Source: Bacillus sp. BHET2 (lineage in GTDB: Bacteria; Bacillota; Bacilli; Bacillales; Bacillaceae_B). From it: a DNA stretch of 64,000 bases. The translations under genes and the position numbers were made by a program. The stretch covers positions 248,001 to 312,000 of the forward strand of contig NZ_VCQN01000004.1 in NCBI RefSeq assembly GCF_005938125.1, read 5' to 3'. The notes under the pieces are model-generated. The model was not told the origin of the DNA and made no database searches. It was given only the letters and a program-made list of their open reading frames with translations. Below are positions 1-8,951 of this stretch, piece after piece; positions within the stretch are counted from its first letter, which is position 1; the number at the start of each line of letters is the position of its first letter.

Positions 1-1046
1 GCATCAAACGGAATGGCATATACGATGATGTAATGGCTGAGTTGAAAAAAATCGATGCAGTCGTTTCAGAACTTAGCGGTGTAGAGCCGAATCCACGTTT
101 GACGACTGTTCGAAAAGGAGTCGAGATCTGTAAAACAGAAGGCATTGATTTCTTATTAGCTGTCGGTGGGGGAAGCGTAATCGATTGTACAAAGGCCATC
201 GCAGCGGGAGCAACCTATGAGGGGGATGCATGGGACCTGATTACAGGGAAGGCTTCCATCACTGATGCCCTGCCTTTTGGAACGGTTCTGACCCTAGCTG
301 CGACCGGATCTGAAATGAACGCTGTTTCTGTCATAACTAATTGGGAAAAGAATGACAAATTAGGCTGGTCATCGCCGCATGTCTTTCCGACGTTTTCGAT
401 TCTTGATCCATCCTATACATTTTCTGTCCCTCGCGACCAGACGATCTATGGAATTGTGGACAGCATGTCTCATGCCCTTGAGCTTTATTTTCATCGCACG
501 GAGAACACTCCGATGATTGATGGATTCATCGAGTCCTTGTTAAGAACCGCGATAGCAACAGGACCGAAACTGCTGGAAGACTTACAATCCTTTGAACATA
601 GAGAAACGATGATGTATATCAGTACAACCGCATTTAATGGATCTCTTGCGAATGGGACGGATGGGGGAGATTGGGCAACGCACAGAGTTGAGCATGCCAT
701 TTCTGCAGTATATGATATTCCCCATGGCGGAGGACTTGCGATTTTGTTCCCTAATTGGCTGGAGCATGTCTTGGAAGAAGATCCATCACGAGTGAAGAAA
801 CTTGCTGTCAATGTGTTAGGAATATCAGCTGAAGGCAAAGAAGATATCCAAGTCGCACGAGAAGGAGCAAGAGCGCTTCGTGATTTCTGGAACTCATTAG
901 GGGCTCCAAGCGCCCTCGCCGATTATGATATTGATGACACCGAATTCGATGCGATCGTAGAGAAGACTTTCATCAAGCCAGGTGTTGGAACGTATAAGGA
1001 AATGGATAATGAAAGTGTGAGGGATATTTTGAAGCGTTCTTTATAA
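1..1046 (+). CDS. yugJ: Iron-containing alcohol dehydrogenase, YugJ-type (5' end outside window)
   Basis: NAD(P)H-dependent, cytosolic group III (iron-type) alcohol dehydrogenase, probably a butanol-dehydrogenase-like enzyme. The reading frame is open from base 3 to the window edge and already encodes the conserved [10 protein letters not shown] stretch of this family, so the first ATG in view (base 33) is internal and roughly 50 N-terminal residues are missing. Counting from that ATG, the nucleotide-binding GGGSVID lies at 45-51. The expected metal ligands are Asp143, His147, His217 and His231, the last in IPHGGG. It ends just before a strong hairpin terminator. The family call is firm and the physiological substrate is unknown. 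The YugJ label rests on remembered similarity of the GSEMN, SILDP and NPRL segments. Confidence 0.9.
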   Translation, partial: IKRNGIYDDVMAELKKIDAVVSELSGVEPNPRLTTVRKGVEICKTEGIDFLLAVGGGSVIDCTKAIAAGATYEGDAWDLITGKASITDALPFGTVLTLAATGSEMNAVSVITNWEKNDKLGWSSPHVFPTFSILDPSYTFSVPRDQTIYGIVDSMSHALELYFHRTENTPMIDGFIESLLRTAIATGPKLLEDLQSFEHRETMMYISTTAFNGSLANGTDGGDWATHRVEHAISAVYDIPHGGGLAILFPNWLEHVLEEDPSRVKKLAVNVLGISAEGKEDIQVAREGARALRDFWNSLGAPSALADYDIDDTEFDAIVEKTFIKPGVGTYKEMDNESVRDILKRSL

Positions 1047-1079
1047 ATATTGTTGCTAGAATAAAATCCATAAAAAAAT

Positions 1080-1109
1080 CCGAATCGACATCCGATTCGG
1101 CCTTTTTTT
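1080..1109 (+). terminator. Rho-independent terminator after yugJ-type gene
   Basis: Perfect 8-bp arms (CCGAATCG / CGATTCGG) with a 5-nt loop, followed by seven T residues. A run of A lies on the other side, so it may work both ways and also end the leftward gene at 1151-1606. Confidence 0.85.
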
Positions 1110-1150
1110 AGTAGTTAGCAATTTCTTCTCTGATGCTGCAGTTCGACCGA

Positions 1151-1606
1151 TTACCTTCTGCGAAATCCTTCTTCACGAAGATACAAAGCCGCTTCATCAT
1201 ACCCGCCAAAGCTGTCTTCCAAGTTATCGCTGGCATAGATATTCCAACGATCGTCTTCTTCTTTCAACATAAGAGAATGGCCTTCAGCATCCTTCCAAAG
1301 TTGTTCGATTGGCGGGGTGATTTTTTCTTCCGTTGCCAGATGATCAATCGAAGCACGAATGATTTGTCGAAGCTCGTCCTCATGAAAATCACGGATATTG
1401 ACGAGTCCTTTTGAATTGGCTTCATAATCGGGAAGGCTTCCTGTATAAACAAAGCCGTTACCGTTCGGGTGCAGATGGTACACTACGGTCGTTTTTTCAT
1501 AGAGACTCTCTTCAAAATGAAAGTTCACCCTGTTTAATGAAACATCTTTTCGAGAAAGTTCATTGAACTCTTCTACAATGGATAATTTATCTTCAAATGG
1601 TAGCAT
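1151..1606 (-). CDS. Conserved hypothetical protein, 151 aa
   Basis: Cytosolic-looking protein with no signal peptide or membrane segment. It is rich in acidic and aromatic residues, with a WKDAEGHSLMLKEEDDRWNIY stretch near residues 104-124. I do not recognise the family with confidence; a YugN-like assignment was considered because of the yug-type neighbour but could not be supported. The ATG is preceded by an AGAGGA ribosome site, and upstream on the same strand lies an extended -10 box. It is convergent with the alcohol dehydrogenase, and a shared hairpin separates the two. Coding is supported by RBS, promoter and terminator placement. Confidence 0.7.
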   Translation of the reverse strand: MLPFEDKLSIVEEFNELSRKDVSLNRVNFHFEESLYEKTTVVYHLHPNGNGFVYTGSLPDYEANSKGLVNIRDFHEDELRQIIRASIDHLATEEKITPPIEQLWKDAEGHSLMLKEEDDRWNIYASDNLEDSFGGYDEAALYLREEGFRRR

Positions 1607-1637
1607 TCTATTCCTCTTTTCATTTTACGATTTTCCC

Positions 1638-1646
1638 ATTATAACA
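1638..1646 (-). promoter_or_regulatory. Extended -10 promoter for the 151-aa gene
   Basis: Read leftward, the sequence is TGTTATAAT: a consensus TATAAT preceded by TGn, about 32 bp before the ATG at 1606. No good -35 is seen, which fits an extended -10 promoter. Confidence 0.55.
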
Positions 1647-1704
1647 TAGTGCCCTATTTTCTAGAGTGGATTACAGGTATACTAGTAACAAAGAGGTGAC
1701 CCCA

Positions 1705-3147
1705 TTGAATGATTTTACTTCCTTAGGAATTCAACCTAAGTACGTCAATGCATTAAAAGAACAATCCATCACAGAGCCGACACCCATTCAGAGCGAAACG
1801 ATCCCTGTTTTATTGAATGGTAAAGACGTGATTGGACAAGCACAAACAGGAACAGGAAAGACGATGGCTTTTCTCTTACCGATGCTTGCTAAAATCAATC
1901 CGGAAAGAGATGAGATCCAATCCCTTATTGTCACACCTACAAGAGAGCTCGCCATTCAGGTAACGGCTGAATTAAATCAAATCCTTTCTTCTACGGAAGA
2001 TGATATACATGTATTAGCTGTGTACGGAGGTCAAGATGTTGAGAAACAGATTAAGCGACTGAAGAATAAAGCGATTCATATCGTCATCGGAACTCCTGGT
2101 CGAATCCTTGATCATGTACGCCGGAAGACTGTAGACTTTTCAAACGTATCGTTCCTCGTATTAGATGAAGCAGATCAAATGCTTCATATCGGCTTCTTCG
2201 ATGAAGTCGAATCGATTATTCGAGAGACACCGTTTACCCGCCAAACAGCCTTGTTTTCCGCTACCATGTCCAAGGATATACGGAAAATCGGCAAGAGGTA
2301 TATGAACCAACCTCGTAATGTGCAAATCCGTGAAAAAGAAAAAATTGTACAGGAAATTCAACAGGAAATCGTGGAGACGACAGATCGTCAGAAACTGGAT
2401 GCCCTTAGTCAAACGATTCACGACGTTCAGCCGTTTTTAGGCATCATTTTCTGTCGTACGAAAAGAAGGGTGAGCAAGCTGCTCGGCGACCTTAAAGCGA
2501 AAGGCTTCTTAGTCGATGAGCTCCACGGTGATCTGTCTCAAGCAAAGAGAGAGGGAGTGATGAAGAAGTTTAGAGATGCGAAACTCCAGCTTCTTATCGC
2601 AACCGATGTAGCGGCACGCGGGCTTGACGTAGAAGGCGTGACACATGTGTTTAATTATGATATCCCCCAAGATGTGGAGAGCTATATTCACAGGATCGGG
2701 CGCACCGGTCGTGCTGGAAAAGACGGTCTTGCAATCACGTTTGTTGCTTTAAAAGACAAACAGGATCTAGAGACGATCGAAAAAGGCATCGGCCTTATCT
2801 TGCCTCGCCGCATAGTGGAGGTAGCGCCTTCAAAATCATCATCAACAGTTGAAAAAGGATTCGATGAAAGTGCGAAAGACAGACGGGAAAAGCACATTCA
2901 AGCAAACAAAGATCGAAAGTCAAGATCTCCCCGTGGCGGCATGTCCCGTACCGGGGAAGCGAGTGGATCATCCCGCAGTCGAAGGTCGAAAGGCGAAGAA
3001 GGGACATCCCGGCGTGGCGGTGAATCGTCCGCTTCTTCCCGAGGAAGACAATCGAAACGAAGTGACTCTGGCAAACCTGGAAAAAGCGGTTCAGGTTCTC
3101 AGCGTAATAGCCAAGGCAGGTCCTCTTCCAGTAGAAGAGGCCGCTAA
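1705..3147 (+). CDS. DEAD-box ATP-dependent RNA helicase
   Basis: ATP-driven RNA unwinding enzyme of the bacterial CshA-like group, probably acting in mRNA turnover, ribosome assembly or cold adaptation. All core motifs are present in order: Q-motif region (EPTPIQ), motif I AQTGTGKT, Ia PTRELA, Ib TPGR, II DEAD, III SAT, V ARGLD and [11 protein letters not shown] low-complexity tail of about 110 residues rich in Ser, Arg, Gly and Lys follows, typical of RNA-binding extensions. A longer frame opens at a GTG at 1666, but only the TTG at 1705 has a good ribosome site (AAGAGGTGA, five bases upstream), giving 480 residues. A terminator follows directly. Which cellular helicase paralogue it represents cannot be decided here. 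Confidence 0.92.
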   Translation: MNDFTSLGIQPKYVNALKEQSITEPTPIQSETIPVLLNGKDVIGQAQTGTGKTMAFLLPMLAKINPERDEIQSLIVTPTRELAIQVTAELNQILSSTEDDIHVLAVYGGQDVEKQIKRLKNKAIHIVIGTPGRILDHVRRKTVDFSNVSFLVLDEADQMLHIGFFDEVESIIRETPFTRQTALFSATMSKDIRKIGKRYMNQPRNVQIREKEKIVQEIQQEIVETTDRQKLDALSQTIHDVQPFLGIIFCRTKRRVSKLLGDLKAKGFLVDELHGDLSQAKREGVMKKFRDAKLQLLIATDVAARGLDVEGVTHVFNYDIPQDVESYIHRIGRTGRAGKDGLAITFVALKDKQDLETIEKGIGLILPRRIVEVAPSKSSSTVEKGFDESAKDRREKHIQANKDRKSRSPRGGMSRTGEASGSSRSRRSKGEEGTSRRGGESSASSRGRQSKRSDSGKPGKSGSGSQRNSQGRSSSSRRGR

Positions 3148-3154
3148 TCCAAGG

Positions 3155-3190
3155 GCATGATGACGAATAGGTCATCATGCTTTTTCTTTT
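3155..3190 (+). terminator. Terminator of the helicase gene
   Basis: Ten-base perfect arms (GCATGATGAC / GTCATCATGC) with a 6-nt loop, followed by TTTTTCTTTT. Confidence 0.9.
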
Positions 3191-3284
3191 GAAAGTGTGG
3201 CATCTAACTTATAAAATCTGAATATTCAAATAAATAATCCGAATCTGTTAAAATAGTAAATATAAGGAAGTTACCACATTCATA

Positions 3285-4124
3285 TTGAAACAGAGGGGAT
3301 GGATATACATGGCTCCGACAGTTCTCAATATGGTGCTTGAAACCTACCCGAACAAGGGCCGAGTGATCGACCAAAATGTAAGGGTTGTCATTGCTGGATC
3401 AGCTCCGCCGCCAGCATTTGTTCGAAAGGTAGAGGAAGATCTGAATTGGGAATTCATCCAAGTGTACGGGATGACAGAAATTTCACCCCTTATCACCACC
3501 TCTATCTTAAGGTCATCGGAACAGGGGCGTCCGAAAGAAGAACAATACCGTCTGAAGGCGAAAGCAGGATACAGCATGATTGGAAGCAAGGTGAAGGTAG
3601 TTGACGAGCTTGGAAGTGAAGTCCCTCTTAACGGTCAGGCAATTGGAGAAATCGTCACAAGGACGAACACGGTGATGGAAGGTTATTATAAAAATCCGGA
3701 AGCAACCAATCAGGCAATCAGGGATGGATGGCTACATACAGGCGATATGGCAACCGTAGATCGGGATGGGTTCATTGAAATCGTTGATCGGATGAAAGAT
3801 GTCATCATAAGCGGGGGAGAAAACATCTCGTCTATTGAAGTCGAGGGGGCTCTTTATGAGCATGACAGTGTATTGGAGGCAGCAGTCGTCGCCGTTCCCC
3901 ATGAGCGTTGGGGAGAAGTGCCCCATGCAGTAGTTGTTTTGAGAGATGGGTACAGCTTAACAGAGAAAGATCTCATCGAGTTCAGCAGAGAAAAGCTCGC
4001 CCACTTCAAAGCCCCGCAGAGTGTCACCTTTGTCAGTGAATTACCGAAGACCGCTTCCGGGAAAATCCAAAAGGTTGTGATTCGGAAAGAATACTGGAAG
4101 GGTCATGACCGGATGGTTCATTAA
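3285..4124 (+). pseudogene. N-terminally truncated acyl-CoA synthetase (AMP-binding) remnant
   Basis: Encodes only the C-terminal half (about 270-280 residues) of a class I adenylate-forming acyl-CoA ligase; full-length members have about 500-550. Visible motifs are VYGMTE (adenine-binding A5-like), GWLHTGD, the hinge region around DRMKDVIISGGENIS and the A10 lysine in PKTASGKIQK. The P-loop-like STG..TGLPKG segment that should precede MAPTVLNM is absent. The roughly 95 bp back to the helicase terminator contain no missing exon in any frame. An ATG at 3309 has a fair RBS (AGAGGGG), so a protein may still be made, but without the ATP-binding core it should not be active. Most likely a deletion relic. 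Confidence 0.8.
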
Positions 4125-4176
4125 TGGGAAGGATGTTGGGTGGAACATAGAACATGAAAAGAATAGTTTGAGGAAA

Positions 4177-4213
4177 GAAGCTAACGTTTACGCTGTTAGC
4201 TTCTTTTATTTTG
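4177..4213 (+). terminator. Terminator after the acyl-CoA synthetase remnant
   Basis: Nine-base perfect arms (GAAGCTAAC / GTTAGCTTC), then TTTTATTTTG. Bases 4214-4395 beyond it are AT-rich and hold no recognisable gene. Confidence 0.8.
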
Positions 4214-4410
4214 AGTACAAGATGATCTTTTACCTTTAAAGCAACTCGAACAAATGGCTTAGGTGATGGACAAATGCCCTAATTTCACGAATCCATGATG
4301 CACGTCGTCTCTGTTCAGGCTTATCCGGCATAACTTATAAAAAGAAAGTTTTATCATCATAATAAAAGGGAAAAGCGGTTTTTAAGAGTTAATAATTGGA
4401 GGGCATAAAG

Positions 4411-5268
4411 ATGAGTTTAAATTCCCCATTGGTTCCAAAATCTAAAACCTATTGTTCCAATGAGTATGGAAAGCTAAAGAAGGTCGTTGTGGTTTCACCT
4501 GAAAATATGCAAATAAATGAAATCATAAATGAGACACAAAAGCATTTTCTTAAAGAAAATATCAATATAGATAAGGCTGTTCAACAACATGAAACATTTG
4601 TTGATACATTGAAGAAAAATGGTTCAGAAGTCATTCATCTCCAATCATCAAAAGAATTTAATGAGCAAGTCTTTACACGAGACATAGGCTTTACGATTCA
4701 TGATCAGTTTTTCGTTTCAGCCATGAATACCGAAGTCAGGCGGGGAGAAGTGAATACGCTGAAGAAATGGCTTGAAACCAATGAGATTCCTTATCATGAA
4801 CTTCTTCATTCCATCGAAGGAGGAGATGTTCTTGTTGATGAAGAGAATATCTGGATTGGGGTGAGTGGACGTACGAATCAATTGGCCATTCAATCATTAC
4901 GGAATCAACTCCCCCAATTTAGCGTACATGAATTACCATTAAAAGAAGGGATTCTTCACTTAGATTGTGTATTTACGATCATTTCAGAAGAATGGGCCAT
5001 TGTGTATCCTCAGGCATTTTCGAAAGAGGATCTTGAAACAATTAAGAAGCACTATAAAATCATAACAGTGTCAGATCATGAGCAATTTCAAATGGGTCCG
5101 AATGTATTGGCAATCGGTGATGAGAAAATCATCAGCCTCACTCAAAATCCAGCTCTTAATGAACGAATCAGAGCAGCCGGATTTGATGTGACCGAACTGG
5201 ATTTATCTGAAATCATTAAGTCGGGCGGCTCATTCCGCTGCTGTACGCTCCCTCTTATAAGAGAGTAG
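4411..5268 (+). CDS. Dimethylarginine dimethylaminohydrolase/arginine deiminase-family enzyme
   Basis: Cytosolic guanidino-group hydrolase of the pentein fold, related to DDAH and amidinotransferases (YkgA-like in B. subtilis). Family marks include a substrate-binding FTRDIGF segment, EGGDVL, a catalytic-histidine region HLDCVF and the C-terminal catalytic cysteine in GGSFRCCTLPL (Cys277 of a CC pair). The frame could open at a TTG at 4396, but that codon lies inside the ribosome site; GGAGG then sits eight bases before the ATG at 4411, giving 285 residues. It stands alone. The substrate (methylarginine, arginine or another guanidine) is not evident from sequence. Confidence 0.85.
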   Translation: MSLNSPLVPKSKTYCSNEYGKLKKVVVVSPENMQINEIINETQKHFLKENINIDKAVQQHETFVDTLKKNGSEVIHLQSSKEFNEQVFTRDIGFTIHDQFFVSAMNTEVRRGEVNTLKKWLETNEIPYHELLHSIEGGDVLVDEENIWIGVSGRTNQLAIQSLRNQLPQFSVHELPLKEGILHLDCVFTIISEEWAIVYPQAFSKEDLETIKKHYKIITVSDHEQFQMGPNVLAIGDEKIISLTQNPALNERIRAAGFDVTELDLSEIIKSGGSFRCCTLPLIRE

Positions 5269-5363
5269 ACGAACTTAGGGTTTTGTCTAATTGCCCAATG
5301 AATGAGAACATTGATTTCATAAAAGGAAGGAAAACAGGGGGCTTTATACCTGTTTTTCTTCTG

Positions 5364-5380
5364 TTTACAGAAGCTTTACA
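5364..5380 (+). promoter_or_regulatory. Pho box (PhoP-binding direct repeat) upstream of alkaline phosphatase
   Basis: Two exact TTTACA hexamers separated by five bases (5364-5369 and 5375-5380). This is the spacing known for PhoP-activated promoters in Bacillus. A T-rich degenerate copy lies one more 11-bp step upstream. The site is about 85 bp before the phosphatase ATG. Confidence 0.75.
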
Positions 5381-5463
5381 CTCCTGTATTGGTTCTGCAA
5401 ATGGTTCTTCATATTTCTCCGTTATCCTTCAACATGTAGGATGAAATATAGGAGGTAGGGTAA

Positions 5464-6864
5464 ATGAAGAAATCAATGAAAAAAGTTCTTCCTTTAGCGG
5501 TTGTATCGACGCTGGCTATTGGAAGCGTAATAGGAATGAATTTAGATAATAAAGAAGTAGAAGCGAAGGATTCCAAACACAGTAATCCTAAGAACGTCAT
5601 CTTTATGATTGGTGATGGCATGGGAGTTCCTTACACGACAGGCCTTCGTTACATGAATGACAATCCGGATACAGTTGAAATGGAAAAAACGGCATTCGAT
5701 CCTTACCTTGTCGGACTACAAACGACGTATCCAGAAGATGAAGAAGAAAACGTAACCGACTCTGCAGCTGCTGCGACAGCAATGAGCGGTGGAGTGAAAA
5801 CATACAATAACGCTATTGCCGTTGATAATGATAAATCAAATGTGAAGACGGTATTGGAACAGGCGAAAGAAAACGGCATGTCCACAGGAATCGTCGCCAC
5901 ATCAGAAATCACTCATGCGACGCCTGCGTCTTACGGAGCCCATGAAGAGCAACGTAAAAGCGAAGATGCTATTGCGAACGACTATTATGATGAAATGATC
6001 AATGGGGAACATAAGATTGACGTGATGCTTGGTGGAGGAACGGATTTCTTTGAGCGTGATGACCGAAACCTTGCCAAACAGTTCCAAAATGATGGATACA
6101 GCTATGTGAAATCCGCTGATGAACTTAAAAATGATGACAATAAACAAGTGCTTGGTCTTTTCTCTGAAGTTGGAATGGACAAGATGATCGACCGTGAAGA
6201 AAAACAACCAAGTTTGGCAGACATGACCACATCTGCACTTGACCGCTTGAAAACGGACAAAGATGGCTTCTTCCTTATGGTAGAAGGAAGTCAAATCGAC
6301 TGGGCGGGTCATGATAATGATGTAGTCAGTGGTATGAGTGAAATGAGAGACTTCGAACAAGCATTTGAAAAAGTAAGAGACTTTGCGAAGGAAAATGGAG
6401 AAACTCTTGTAATCGTAACGGCTGATCATTCAACCGGTGGAATCTCTATCGGTGCAGATGGTGAATACAATTGGGATCCAACACCAATACAAGCAGCTAA
6501 ACATACACCGGACTTTATGGCAAAGCAAATTGTAGATGGTGCTTCTGTAGAAGACACACTTGCTGAAAATATTGATCTTGAACTTACAGAAGAAGAAGTC
6601 GCTTCTGTGAAAACAGCTGCCGAAAATGGTGATATAAAAGAAATTGACAATGCCATTGAAAAAATCTTCGACAAGCGTTCAGGTACTGGCTGGACAACGG
6701 ATGGGCACACTGGTGATGACGTTCCAGTTTACGCGTTTGGTCCACAAAAAGAACGATTTGCTGGAAGAATCGATAATACGGATCAAGCGAAACTGATTTT
6801 TGATCTTTTAAAAGGAAAAGGCAAGCATAAAGGACATGATGATAAAGACAAAGATGAAGATTGA
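5464..6864 (+). CDS. Secreted alkaline phosphatase (PhoA/PhoB family)
   Basis: Exported phosphomonoesterase that frees phosphate from organic phosphates during phosphate starvation. The first 34 residues form a Sec signal peptide: Lys-rich start, a core around LPLAVVSTLAIGSVIG and a likely cut after EVEA. Metal- and phosphate-site motifs are present: Asp51 in GDGMG, the nucleophile Ser100 in VTDSAAAATAMSGG, EGSQIDWAGHDND, TADHSTGG and DGHTGDDVPVYAFGP. The body closely resembles B. subtilis PhoA/PhoB over its whole length. An extra tail rich in Lys, His and Asp ends the protein and might bind metal. The upstream Pho box predicts induction by PhoPR. A strong terminator follows. Confidence 0.95.
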   Translation: MKKSMKKVLPLAVVSTLAIGSVIGMNLDNKEVEAKDSKHSNPKNVIFMIGDGMGVPYTTGLRYMNDNPDTVEMEKTAFDPYLVGLQTTYPEDEEENVTDSAAAATAMSGGVKTYNNAIAVDNDKSNVKTVLEQAKENGMSTGIVATSEITHATPASYGAHEEQRKSEDAIANDYYDEMINGEHKIDVMLGGGTDFFERDDRNLAKQFQNDGYSYVKSADELKNDDNKQVLGLFSEVGMDKMIDREEKQPSLADMTTSALDRLKTDKDGFFLMVEGSQIDWAGHDNDVVSGMSEMRDFEQAFEKVRDFAKENGETLVIVTADHSTGGISIGADGEYNWDPTPIQAAKHTPDFMAKQIVDGASVEDTLAENIDLELTEEEVASVKTAAENGDIKEIDNAIEKIFDKRSGTGWTTDGHTGDDVPVYAFGPQKERFAGRIDNTDQAKLIFDLLKGKGKHKGHDDKDKDED

Positions 6865-6891
6865 GATTATGATTAATCTCTAAGATCGTAA

Positions 6892-6937
6892 GAAGACTAT
6901 TTGGCCCATTGATGGGGACCAAATAGTCTTCTTTTTT
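6892..6937 (+). terminator. Terminator of alkaline phosphatase gene
   Basis: Thirteen-base perfect arms (GAAGACTATTTGG / CCAAATAGTCTTC) and six T residues. The T-run overlaps the stop codon of the convergent sspH-type gene. Confidence 0.9.
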
Positions 6938-7115
6938 AAACTTCCTCTAAATCATCAATACTCACTTCCGACCTTTCTTCTAATGGTCCACGAAGATGTA
7001 CAACGGCTGTTTTTCCGTCTTCATTGACAGAGTCGATCCATACTGAAGTATCCCGGTACTTTACCACTACGTCACCTGAAGATGAGAGGATCTGTTTTGC
7101 CCGATTATAATCCAA
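6936..7115 (-). CDS. sspH: Small acid-soluble spore protein, H-type (59 aa)
   Basis: Minor SASP expected in the forespore. The translation starts MDYNRAKQILSSSGDVVVKY and continues through a VWIDSVNEDGKTAVVHLRG segment to a DDLEE end. That is the SspH-family pattern: NRAKEI start, V-W-I-x-x-V-x-E centre and acidic Leu-Glu-Glu C-terminus. Initiation is at TTG 7115, with AAAGGAGG eight bases upstream; there is no ATG. It lies directly downstream of, and on the same strand as, another tiny Lys/Asn-rich gene (7166-7306). The family assignment is by motif memory and fairly secure. Confidence 0.82.
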   Translation of the reverse strand: MDYNRAKQILSSSGDVVVKYRDTSVWIDSVNEDGKTAVVHLRGPLEERSEVSIDDLEEV

Positions 7116-7165
7116 ATTAATATCCTCCTTTCGGACAACCTGCCTGAAAGGTTTCAGGTTGTTTG

Positions 7166-7306
7166 TTATTTCGTTTTATTACGCTGGTCTTTATTATGCT
7201 TATTGCCTTTACTATTATCCCCACTAGTTATTTCAGTAGCAAATTCCGTCGTGCCCCGCTTAGGTGAGTTTTGGTTTTCGCTGCCTTTGTTTTTTTTCTT
7301 CGTCAC
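7166..7306 (-). CDS. Small spore-protein-like gene, possible gamma-type SASP (46 aa)
   Basis: Hydrophilic 46-residue protein rich in Lys, Asn and Ser, with a KRGTTEFATE segment. This resembles the GTEFASE repeat of gamma-type SASPs (SspE), but only one copy is present, so the assignment is tentative. GTG 7306 is chosen because AGGAGG lies eight bases before it; the in-frame TTG at 7312 would leave only two bases. A stem-loop (arms ACAACCTG at 7135-7142 and CAGGTTGT at 7155-7162) follows the stop without a T-run and separates it from sspH. Confidence 0.6.
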   Translation of the reverse strand: MTKKKNKGSENQNSPKRGTTEFATEITSGDNSKGNKHNKDQRNKTK

Positions 7307-7481
7307 GTTCAATTCCTCCTATTTAAGTAAAATCACATTTAGTCTTTGATAAAGGATACGGTGTTATTCAACTTATAGAGTTTATATGTCTTTCTTCCTG
7401 GATTTAACAACAAGGGTGGATTTTTTTCACTGCTTAACGATAATGAAGATAAGAAAGTCTTTCTAAAGGGAGGCAGTGCTG

Positions 7482-8882
7482 ATGGTAGAAAGAATGAGAG
7501 GAAATAAAACAGTTTCCGTCATACCTGGCAGATGGTTTAGAGATGAAAAGGCAGTTAAATCAGCAAGTTATCCCATCGTATTTATTCATGGGATCAATGC
7601 ATCATCAGAAACGTGGATACAAGAAAATGATATGCTGCAAATCCTTCGTGGAGCCGGTTATCAATCAGTATTAATTGACTTACATCCAGACGAAGACATG
7701 TGGAGGAATGGGGAGATCCTAGCTGGTAAGCTGAAGGAAATCTCCGCATACTTTGATGAAAAGCTGGTAATTGTGGGGCACAGCAAGGGAGGTGTCGATG
7801 CCCAAGCGGCATTGGTCCATTATGGTGCCTCTCCATATGTAGAAAGAGTCATAACACTTTCTACTCCTCATCATGGGTCAGAACTTGCAGATCTTGCCTT
7901 TAGTAAATGGGCAGGTTGGTTGACAGATGGGCTGAAAAGTAAGACACATGCCGTGTTTTCATTGCAAACCGGGTACATGAAAGGGTTTCGATCAGATACA
8001 GACGAGCTTGATCTTGCGAAGAAGGTTCCGTTCTACACTTTTGGTGGTACTGGCTGGGGCGGTGCGCATTCTGAGCTATTTTGGGGAGGACTGTACTTAA
8101 GCAGCTTTGGTCAAAGTGATGGAGCCGTGCTGGTGAAGAGCTCACGGCTTCCTTACAGCAAAGAGGTGGCAGTCAGAGACTGGACTCATACGACGATAAA
8201 AGAAGGGAAAGAGGTATTCCCGTATATAAAGGATCTTTTCATTGAAGAGGTGAAGGAGATTACACATGTTTCGGTGAATGAAATGCCTCTAGAAGGGGAA
8301 ATATCAGCCCTTCACCGAGGTGGGCAATTCGAAGGTATGGGAGTGGAAGAGTTTTCAGTTGAGGAAGGCATAGCTCGTATTACGGTCGACTGGATTACCG
8401 ATAAGAGAGATTCGGTTTATGAGCTACTCAGCCCGGACGGCCAGGTGTATACGAAATGGGAGTTGATTGTTGATGCTACAGGCTATTTCCCTGGTGCCTA
8501 TCATCATTCTATCCATATATCACGACCTGTTAATGGAAAGTGGGAAGTAAGGGCTCGAGGGAGTAAGACAGAACATTACATGGTCACGATTCTATTTCAA
8601 CATCAAGGGGGGAGTTATGGAGACTCAGTCATGAGCGCATTGAATGAACATGATCACTCTACGAAGAAGACTTATACGATTCACCATTTCCCACTAAGAA
8701 GTGGAAAGAAGCATTCAACAATCGTTACTTCAGGTGATCTTTCATCACTGCCTCTAGCTGACTTTGAAGAAGGAGTCCATAACATCACCCTCGACATTGA
8801 AGGAAAGACGACACTCGGAAACCAATTTCAGAGAACGATGGTTCGAACAGTGTATGTAGATGGGAAAGGCAATATCTATTGA
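7482..8882 (+). CDS. Alpha/beta-hydrolase, lipase/esterase-like, 466 aa
   Basis: Probable serine esterase or lipase. The N-terminal 250 residues carry the alpha/beta-hydrolase fold: VFIHGINASSETW (oxyanion loop), nucleophile elbow GHSKGG (Ser near residue 107) and STPHHGSELAD, typical of triacylglycerol-lipase-type enzymes. The C-terminal 200 residues look beta-rich (repeated V/I-x-V, WEVRARG, VHNITLDIEG) and may be an accessory binding domain. No signal peptide is visible, so the product appears cytosolic or non-classically exported. ATG 7482 is preferred over GTG 7476 because AAAGGGAGG lies eight bases before it. The substrate is unknown. Confidence 0.8.
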   Translation: MVERMRGNKTVSVIPGRWFRDEKAVKSASYPIVFIHGINASSETWIQENDMLQILRGAGYQSVLIDLHPDEDMWRNGEILAGKLKEISAYFDEKLVIVGHSKGGVDAQAALVHYGASPYVERVITLSTPHHGSELADLAFSKWAGWLTDGLKSKTHAVFSLQTGYMKGFRSDTDELDLAKKVPFYTFGGTGWGGAHSELFWGGLYLSSFGQSDGAVLVKSSRLPYSKEVAVRDWTHTTIKEGKEVFPYIKDLFIEEVKEITHVSVNEMPLEGEISALHRGGQFEGMGVEEFSVEEGIARITVDWITDKRDSVYELLSPDGQVYTKWELIVDATGYFPGAYHHSIHISRPVNGKWEVRARGSKTEHYMVTILFQHQGGSYGDSVMSALNEHDHSTKKTYTIHHFPLRSGKKHSTIVTSGDLSSLPLADFEEGVHNITLDIEGKTTLGNQFQRTMVRTVYVDGKGNIY

Positions 8883-8910
8883 GAATATGTCTAGATATGT
8901 TGAAAAAAAC

Positions 8911-8948
8911 AAAGGTCCGTCCCTCTGCATAAACAGGGACGGACCTTT
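8911..8948 (-). terminator. Terminator built from the GGGACGGACCT repeat
   Basis: Fourteen-base perfect inverted arms (8911-8924, 8935-8948) carrying AGGTCCGTCCCT / AGGGACGGACCT. Leftward it is followed by seven T residues, so it should end the thioredoxin-like gene; rightward it follows the lipase gene. The same motif recurs between other genes in this window. Confidence 0.8.
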
Positions 8949-8951
8949 GAC

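Noticed and set aside
5902..6429. 175-codon leftward frame inside alkaline phosphatase
   Set aside because: Antisense shadow of a highly conserved gene, with no RBS or promoter.
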